Source: Planctomycetota bacterium (GTDB lineage Bacteria; Planctomycetota; Phycisphaerae; Sedimentisphaerales; Anaerobacaceae). From it: a stretch of 28,169 nt of DNA. Position 1 is the first letter of the stretch, and each line of letters starts with the position of its first letter. The stretch is from contig JAGLNB010000008.1 of assembly GCA_023139715.1 (NCBI GenBank), forward strand, positions 1-28,169, in the 5' to 3' direction. The notes under the pieces are model-generated. The model was not told where the DNA came from and made no database searches. It saw only the letters and a list, made by a program, of their open reading frames with translations. Positions 23,607-28,169 of the stretch are shown here, in pieces. The position numbers were made by a program, and so were the translations under genes.

Positions 23607-25105
23607 TGATTCCTAGTATTGATGCCGGAAACTCGCGTTTCAAATGTGCTGTAGCTGATGTTGCAGGAAACCCAAAATTAATCACAAATCGCTTCGGCGA
23701 GCCGTTCACACCAAGTACGGTATTCTTTGCCCCCGACGGCTCAACCATAGTCGGCACCGAGGCAATAAACGCCGGCTTCGTTGAGCCTTCAAGGTTGGTT
23801 ATCAACTGGAAAAGGGCTATGGGTACAGACAAGCCGCTTTACACCGCTGACGACGGTACGGTTTATAAGGCCAGGGATATCCTCGCCATCTTGCTAAAAG
23901 ATGCTAAGGAAAACATCGAGGCCAAGACCGGTCAGGTTGTAAACGAAGTTGTCATTACCGTGCCGGCAAACTACACCGATATTCAAAAGCAGCAGACAAT
24001 AGACGCTGCCCAAAAAGTTGGTATGAAAGTTGTCACCTTACCTCACGAACCAACCGCAGCTGCATTGGGCAACGAACTCTACAAGCAGAACAACTCGACC
24101 GCCCTGATATATGACCTTGGCGGCGGAACATTTGATGTCTCTATCGTCCAGACAGAGGGTAATGTCTGCAAGATTATCGCTACTGGCGGTGACTCGAACA
24201 TCGGCGGCAGAGACTTTAATGACCGTATTAGTGAAAAACTTATAGAAGAGTTCGAATCGGTTAATGATTTCAGGCCATCGGAAGATATGCACACTATTTT
24301 CTTCCAGGAGATGAGCCAGAAAATTGAACAGCTAAAGATCAGTCTTTCGGTTCAGGCCCAGTCGCAAGTAGTTCTTTTCTGCGAAGGCAGGCAGCTTCAG
24401 ATGACCGTTACAAGAGAGCAGTTTAACTCGTGGGTCAGAGATCTTGCAGAAAAGACTATGCAGAAAACCAGGCAGGTAATTGAGGATGCAAACCTGGATA
24501 TCTCAAAAATCGACGAAATCTATGCCGTCGGTGGTGGTTCTATGATGCCCATAGTTATTGAATTGCTTGAAGAGTTAATTGGAAAAAAGATTTCCAAACG
24601 ATGTGAACCACATTGTGCAGCCGCTTTCGGTGGTATCCTCAGTGGCCGGCTTGAGTATCAACGACAGGGCAAAAACTATACCATCGGCAACGTGGTCCTG
24701 CCATCTCCTACAGCAATTGTCCACGAAATACTCAGTCATACAATTGGAGTTTTCGCATTGACCGAAGAGACCAAAGAGGTTTGCAGTGAAATACTCAGCA
24801 AAGATACTCCTATTCCATCGATACAGACTAAGGTGTTTCAGCTAAGCCAATCCAACCAGACAGCGGTTACTATTAAGGTACTTCAGGGAGAAGATGGCCA
24901 GGATGCCAAGGATTGTTTAATGCTGGGCCATTTCGAGCTTAACGACTTACCACCTCGTGCAGATTTAATTGGTCGTATCGAGGTAACGTTTTCGCTGGAC
25001 AACAATGGACTACTAACTGCAAAGGCTCGTGACATCGTAAGCGGCAAAGAAGAGCAAATGCAAATCGACTACGAGATCAAACCCAAACAGGCAAATGCCG
25101 CTTAA
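23603..25105 (+). CDS. Hsp70/DnaK-like chaperone without the helical lid
   Basis: 500 aa; starts at ATG 23603 overlapping the GrpE-like stop, with AAAGGA upstream. Nucleotide-binding domain: IDAGN (phosphate-1, replacing the usual DLGTTNS), catalytic-lysine region NWKRAMG, HEPTAAALG, DLGGGTFDVS (171-180) and the adenosine motif VGGGSMMP. The substrate-binding beta domain ends with IEVTFSLDNNGLLTAKARD and the protein stops about 20 residues later, so the alpha-helical lid of normal DnaK (600+ aa) is missing. No J-domain protein is in the window. A lidless Hsp70 may hold or sense proteins rather than cycle through tight trapping. Housekeeping DnaK is probably elsewhere. Confidence 0.9.
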   Translation: MMIPSIDAGNSRFKCAVADVAGNPKLITNRFGEPFTPSTVFFAPDGSTIVGTEAINAGFVEPSRLVINWKRAMGTDKPLYTADDGTVYKARDILAILLKDAKENIEAKTGQVVNEVVITVPANYTDIQKQQTIDAAQKVGMKVVTLPHEPTAAALGNELYKQNNSTALIYDLGGGTFDVSIVQTEGNVCKIIATGGDSNIGGRDFNDRISEKLIEEFESVNDFRPSEDMHTIFFQEMSQKIEQLKISLSVQAQSQVVLFCEGRQLQMTVTREQFNSWVRDLAEKTMQKTRQVIEDANLDISKIDEIYAVGGGSMMPIVIELLEELIGKKISKRCEPHCAAAFGGILSGRLEYQRQGKNYTIGNVVLPSPTAIVHEILSHTIGVFALTEETKEVCSEILSKDTPIPSIQTKVFQLSQSNQTAVTIKVLQGEDGQDAKDCLMLGHFELNDLPPRADLIGRIEVTFSLDNNGLLTAKARDIVSGKEEQMQIDYEIKPKQANAA

Positions 25106-25118
25106 CTAAAATCATTAA

Positions 25119-25147
25119 TGCTGGCAGGCATATCCTGTCTGCCAGCA
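25119..25147 (+). repeat. Intraoperonic hairpin A between the Hsp70 and vWA genes
   Basis: TGCTGGCAG (25119-25127) pairs perfectly with CTGCCAGCA (25139-25147), extending inward by three more pairs. ACTTTTAA follows, a weak T-run. It shares its arms with hairpin B at 26194-26222. Could be a leaky terminator, an RNA-processing site or a stability element. Confidence 0.75.
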
Positions 25148-25169
25148 ACTTTTAATATAGGAGAATATC

Positions 25170-25877
25170 ATGAAATATTTGGATTTTGCTAATCATACAC
25201 AATCAAATGCAACGTCAGAAACTCTGATGACCCTAATAGACCTTTCCCCTTCAATGGATTATGATGATTGGAAGCCAACAAGGAAAGCCGGTGCCATCAC
25301 AGCCAACAAAGAACTCATCAATATCAAGTTTAAGTCACATCCCCAAGACAGGATGGGCATCATAGGCTTTGGTAATAACGCAAAGCTTCTGCATTCTCCT
25401 ATCCGTATAAGCAAAGGTATTCAAGACTTGCAAAGAGCCCTTAACAATCCCGATGGATCCGGCGGCACAAACTTTACTGTGGCACTCGCACTTGCTGAAA
25501 ACTGTTTTTTTGGGAAAGTAAATCAACCGGCTAGCAATTTCTTTACCAGAATGTTATCGGAAATATTTATTGAACCCGAGAATCATAAGCAGCAGCCGAG
25601 CAGAAGCGATGGCAACCTCAAACGAATCATTATGCTAACTGATGGCGAACACAATACGGGAGGCTCACCATTAGCAATTGCATCAAGACTCAAAAGTGCA
25701 GGAGTAATTATCGACTGCATTGGTATCGGCGGTAGCCCAACTGATGTTGACGAGAAACTTCTAAAGCAAATTGCTTCAAAAAATTATGATGGCTCAATCC
25801 GATACTGCTTTATAGGCGACCAACAACAACTTCTTCGCAAATATCAATCCATGGCCCAACACATACGAGTCATATAG
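25170..25877 (+). CDS. Soluble vWA-domain protein with intact MIDAS
   Basis: 235 aa; TAGGAGA before ATG 25170. The vWA fold carries a full metal-ion-dependent adhesion site: D24-L-S26-P-S28 in LIDLSPSMD, T100 in GGTNFT and D158 in MLTDGE. Further strands are RMGIIGFGN and VIIDCIGIGGS. No signal peptide or membrane segment, so it acts in the cytoplasm, unlike surface vWA proteins. Compares with TerY-type and other intracellular vWA proteins that pair with ATPases, chaperones or kinases in conflict systems. Follows the Hsp70 gene after a hairpin and precedes a membrane gene by 14 nt. Likely a partner-binding scaffold for the chaperone module. Confidence 0.88.
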   Translation: MKYLDFANHTQSNATSETLMTLIDLSPSMDYDDWKPTRKAGAITANKELINIKFKSHPQDRMGIIGFGNNAKLLHSPIRISKGIQDLQRALNNPDGSGGTNFTVALALAENCFFGKVNQPASNFFTRMLSEIFIEPENHKQQPSRSDGNLKRIIMLTDGEHNTGGSPLAIASRLKSAGVIIDCIGIGGSPTDVDEKLLKQIASKNYDGSIRYCFIGDQQQLLRKYQSMAQHIRVI

Positions 25878-25891
25878 AAAAGGAGGTTACG

Positions 25892-26179
25892 ATGACAGCG
25901 ATAATATATTTACTAATGTGCCTACTGTATTTCATTTGTGTCGGCCTTGATATCGCAATGTTTTTTCTACAGATAAGGCTTGTTATGCTGTGGAGAAATG
26001 TCAACTGGCTCATCCCATTTGATAACGCCGGCAAATCGCTTGTAAATACCGTTACTGCAAAAGTTTCACAGTTTTTGAAAACCCAAAATCCTCTATCGGA
26101 AAGAGGTAAACTTATTACAGCATTGGCGGCTTTTGCGATAGCCAGAATTATTCTTGGGACAATTCTAAAGACTACATAA
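25892..26179 (+). CDS. Small membrane protein with two hydrophobic helices
   Basis: 95 aa; AAAGGAGG 5 nt before ATG 25892, the strongest ribosome binding site in the cluster. First hydrophobic stretch IIYLLMCLLYFICVGLDIAMF, then a loop NWLIPFDNAGKSLVN (faintly YggT-like), and a C-terminal helix ITALAAFAIARIILGTIL. Probably an inner-membrane partner. Function unknown. Confidence 0.6.
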   Translation: MTAIIYLLMCLLYFICVGLDIAMFFLQIRLVMLWRNVNWLIPFDNAGKSLVNTVTAKVSQFLKTQNPLSERGKLITALAAFAIARIILGTILKTT

Positions 26180-26193
26180 CCGGTAAATGAATG

Positions 26194-26222
26194 GCTGGCA
26201 GGTGCCGAATGCACCTGCCAGC
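26194..26222 (+). repeat. Intraoperonic hairpin B, twin of hairpin A
   Basis: A perfect 12-bp stem, GCTGGCAGGTGC (26194-26205) with GCACCTGCCAGC (26211-26222), a 5-nt loop and no T-run. Outer arms GCTGGCAGG and CTGCCAGC are shared with hairpin A at 25119-25147, whereas the loops differ. Confidence 0.8.
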
Positions 26223-26262
26223 ATAACAAGTAAGTTCACTCTATATTATGGAAGAAAAAATC

Positions 26263-26607
26263 ATGTTAAACAACATTGAAACAGTAGTCTTGGTTTCTAT
26301 TTTTGTAATACTACTGCTGGTTATATTCAAGCCCGTTAAATCCTTTTTTAATCTTGATATACTTCCATCTTGTATTCTTTCGGTATGCGTATCAGCATTA
26401 TGTATTATTGGAATGAGTCGTTCATTGAAAGGCTTACCTGGAATTCTGTTGATGTCTTATGCTGCCTTGGCGATAGCTGTTTTTTTGATGCTACTTCTTC
26501 CATTTATTTGGAATTGCCTTAAAAAAACAAAAGACTGCTTTTCGGGTTATACCACCCACAAAGACGAGGTCTCGCGAACAGACTCTAAGCAATTGAGAAG
26601 GAAATGA
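26263..26607 (+). CDS. Three-helix membrane protein of unknown function
   Basis: 114 aa from ATG 26263, chosen because GGAAGA sits 7 nt upstream; ATG 26248 would add five residues but has no ribosome binding site. Three hydrophobic helices: TVVLVSIFVILLLVIF, LPSCILSVCVSALCIIGM and AALAIAVFLMLLLPFIW, then a basic cytoplasmic tail. The next gene starts 1 nt after the stop. Function unknown. Confidence 0.55.
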   Translation: MLNNIETVVLVSIFVILLLVIFKPVKSFFNLDILPSCILSVCVSALCIIGMSRSLKGLPGILLMSYAALAIAVFLMLLLPFIWNCLKKTKDCFSGYTTHKDEVSRTDSKQLRRK

Positions 26608-26608
26608 A

Positions 26609-26836
26609 ATGACTGCAGAGGATAATAACAACTTATTTCCTGATCTTCTAACAGAAGAGGAGCTAATCAAATTCTTGCGTATATCTAAAGTAAGCAAGGC
26701 TCAAGATTATCATAATGTTATAGCTCACCTTAAAAGAATTCATGATTTGCCCTGCATCCATATCTGCCGTCAACCGCTATACCCGATTGAGGCCATTAGG
26801 AAGTGGATAGAAGAGAAAACTGTTTTAGAAAAATAA
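26609..26836 (+). CDS. Excisionase/MerR-type helix-turn-helix protein
   Basis: 75 aa; AAGGAAATGAA immediately before ATG 26609. The core LLTEEELIKFLRISK is a HTH_17/excisionase-type first helix pair, followed by a wing-like region and the closing CRQPLYPIEAIRKWIEEK, the usual Y-x-x-x-x-I-x-x-W-[IL] end of this family. Located between the membrane genes and the integrase, the normal place for a recombination directionality factor. It could control integrase direction and possibly cluster transcription. Confidence 0.65.
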   Translation: MTAEDNNNLFPDLLTEEELIKFLRISKVSKAQDYHNVIAHLKRIHDLPCIHICRQPLYPIEAIRKWIEEKTVLEK

Positions 26837-26921
26837 AGCCTTGCGCTTTCTCGCCGCCTTGGTTACAATAGTGCCCAGATCGGTTTTACCGGTTGTAGCT
26901 CGGCAGAAAGGAGATGAAACT

Positions 26922-28139
26922 ATGAGCAAACAACTGGTAAATTTAAGAACAAGGCCATCACGTGATGGTCGAAAACTAACATATTTTCTCGACTACCTTG
27001 ACGAACGCAACAAAAGACAACGGATTTCGCTAGGACATGCTAATAAACGCAAAGCTGAACGCGAAAAAATTCTTAAAGAGCAGGAATTGAGAATGGGTAT
27101 TGCAGAACCCGCTTCAATGAAACTCAGCAAGTTCATGGAAGACAGCCTGGCAAAAACTGGAAAGCAAATTAGAGAAAGCACACAAGTGGAATATAAATCT
27201 TCAATGATTGATTTTATTGGCGTAGTTGGTGACATTGACTACAAACGCATCACTCACAGGCACGGAGAGATTTTTCTCCAGAATTGCCTTGATGCCGAAA
27301 ACAGTCTCGCCACCACAGCTAAAAAGATCCGTCAGCTTAAAAGGTTCTTCCAATTGGCGGTCCAGCGTGGTCAGCTTGACGATAACCCCTTGAAAAACAT
27401 CAAGCCACCCAAGGCTTCAAAAAAGAAGGTCCGGACTTACGCTCCTCAGGAATGTAAGCGTATCTTCGAAGCTGCTCGTGAAATCCAGAGAGACTCAGTG
27501 CTGCAGTGGGATATGTTGATTACTATTGCTCTGACAACCTGTATGCGAAAAAGTGAATTACTCAATACCGTCTGGGGCGACATCGATTTCGAAAACAAGA
27601 CAATAGATGTAAGCTCTAAAAAGGACACAGAAGAAACATGGCAATGGTACATAAAGGACACCGACTTCCGGACTTTGCCTTTAACTGACCTGGCTATTAT
27701 GCTACTGGCGGAACTCCAGACAAAACGTCCGGCTGGTTACCCTTATGTATTTCTGCCTCCCGAACGGTATGACCATATTCAGCAACTCCGTAAAAAGGAC
27801 AAGTGGACCTTGAGTTCAGCCAGAATAAAAGTCGTCAACAATTTCACACGCCAGTTTAAGCAAATTTTGAAGAAGGCAGGTATTGAAAAAGGTCAGTTTC
27901 ATGACTTACGAAGGACTGGTTTAAGTAGTATGCTTGCCAAGGGCCTTAGTAAATACGACCTGATGACTATTGCCGGCCACGCAAAATTTGATACGACACA
28001 TCAGTTTTATCTGGCGGTAGAGGATAACCTGGTTGGCAGAGCAAGAGATGCAGCCGATGAAGGCTTTGGCGAGATTTTGGCACACATTTGGCACGCAGGT
28101 GGTTCTGGAGCAGATGAGGATAAAAGTAAAGCGTTGTAA
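26922..28139 (+). CDS. Tyrosine integrase of the mobile element
   Basis: 405 aa from ATG 26922, with AAAGGAG 8 nt upstream; the frame is open for 27 more codons upstream without a ribosome binding site. Arm-type N-terminal region with RDGRKLTYFLDYLDERN (AP2-like DNA-binding), a core-binding domain (about 65-165), then the catalytic domain: R209 in TTCMRKSELL, H327 and R330 in FHDLRRT, H353 in IAGH and Tyr363 in HQFYLAV, a complete set. It follows the excisionase-like gene by 85 nt and marks the right end of the cluster. Its stop lies inside an inverted repeat. An attachment site is expected just beyond, but cannot be identified here. Confidence 0.92.
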   Translation: MSKQLVNLRTRPSRDGRKLTYFLDYLDERNKRQRISLGHANKRKAEREKILKEQELRMGIAEPASMKLSKFMEDSLAKTGKQIRESTQVEYKSSMIDFIGVVGDIDYKRITHRHGEIFLQNCLDAENSLATTAKKIRQLKRFFQLAVQRGQLDDNPLKNIKPPKASKKKVRTYAPQECKRIFEAAREIQRDSVLQWDMLITIALTTCMRKSELLNTVWGDIDFENKTIDVSSKKDTEETWQWYIKDTDFRTLPLTDLAIMLLAELQTKRPAGYPYVFLPPERYDHIQQLRKKDKWTLSSARIKVVNNFTRQFKQILKKAGIEKGQFHDLRRTGLSSMLAKGLSKYDLMTIAGHAKFDTTHQFYLAVEDNLVGRARDAADEGFGEILAHIWHAGGSGADEDKSKAL

Positions 28140-28157
28140 GTATCTTACTCACAACGC
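28131..28157 (+). repeat. Inverted repeat over the integrase stop codon
   Basis: GCGTTGT (28131-28137) pairs with ACAACGC (28151-28157) and, after one A-C mismatch, AGT (28139-28141) pairs with ACT (28147-28149). No T-run follows. It may be a terminator stem or part of an attachment region at the element's right end. Confidence 0.55.
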
Positions 28158-28169
28158 CTTAAGTAACGA

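Noticed and set aside
20522..28139. Plain conjugative element
   Set aside because: Only a coupling-protein-like ATPase is present. No relaxase, VirB4-like ATPase or pilus gene was found; such genes could still lie outside the window.
1..28169. CRISPR array, rRNA or complete insertion sequence
   Set aside because: No regularly spaced repeats, no rRNA stretches and no intact transposase were seen.

Overview
The window is bacterial. It has Shine-Dalgarno sites, an ECF-type sigma/anti-sigma pair, tight operons and a bacterial tRNA-Val. Moderate GC, abundant zinc-finger proteins, an ECF sigma with a soluble zinc anti-sigma, and a bacterial ubiquitin-like operon would fit a Planctomycetota genome (Phycisphaerae or Sedimentisphaerales-like). 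That is an impression without any database search. Two tyrosine integrases, an excisionase-like protein, small operons of unknown genes, a probable IS remnant and a locally archaeal-looking patch make this accessory DNA.

Layout. (1) 1-2449: a three-gene ubiquitin-like conjugation operon between two intrinsic terminators. It encodes an E2 domain fused to four tandem Cys-repeat zinc modules, a JAMM/JAB peptidase and an E1-like ThiF-fold adenylyltransferase; no ubiquitin-like modifier is in the window. (2) 2486-5545: tRNA-Val(UAC) on the minus strand, a zinc-ribbon tyrosine integrase, a small zinc protein, a double winged-helix regulator and a coiled-coil protein. (3) about 5570-6950: an AT-rich patch with a membrane-anchored JAB-like protein, a TATA-like box, no Shine-Dalgarno and a structured GC-rich element, resembling DPANN-archaeal DNA. 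(4) 7001-10478: an ABC importer (binding protein, ATPase, permease) plus an unknown two-TM protein. (5) 10535-12466, minus strand: a HerA/FtsK-type ATPase fused to a winged helix and a PD-(D/E)xK-like domain. (6) 12812-15102: an orphan DUF6788 gene, a four-gene minus-strand operon, and a divergent ribbon-helix-helix gene with repeats between them. (7) 15604-28139: a long one-strand cluster that ends in an excisionase-like gene and an integrase.

The last cluster is the best candidate for an undescribed system. In order it encodes an ECF sigma factor, a double zinc-finger anti-sigma factor, a multi-pass HExxH peptidase fused to a prenyltransferase-like alpha/alpha toroid, a small TM protein, a treble-clef-rich zinc protein, a HerA/VirD4-like ATPase with C-terminal winged helix, a small PD-(D/E)xK-like protein, a small TM protein, a GrpE homologue, an Hsp70 that lacks its lid, a vWA protein with an intact MIDAS, two small membrane proteins, the excisionase-like protein and the integrase. 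Many junctions are translationally coupled. The ATPase, winged helix and nuclease-like module appears fused in one gene at 10535-12466 and split into two genes at 20522-22578, with an identical D-x12-E-I-E-T signature. My working hypothesis is a mobile stress- or invader-responsive NTP-dependent system: membrane sensor, sigma switch, DNA-processing motor with nuclease, and a chaperone/vWA module.
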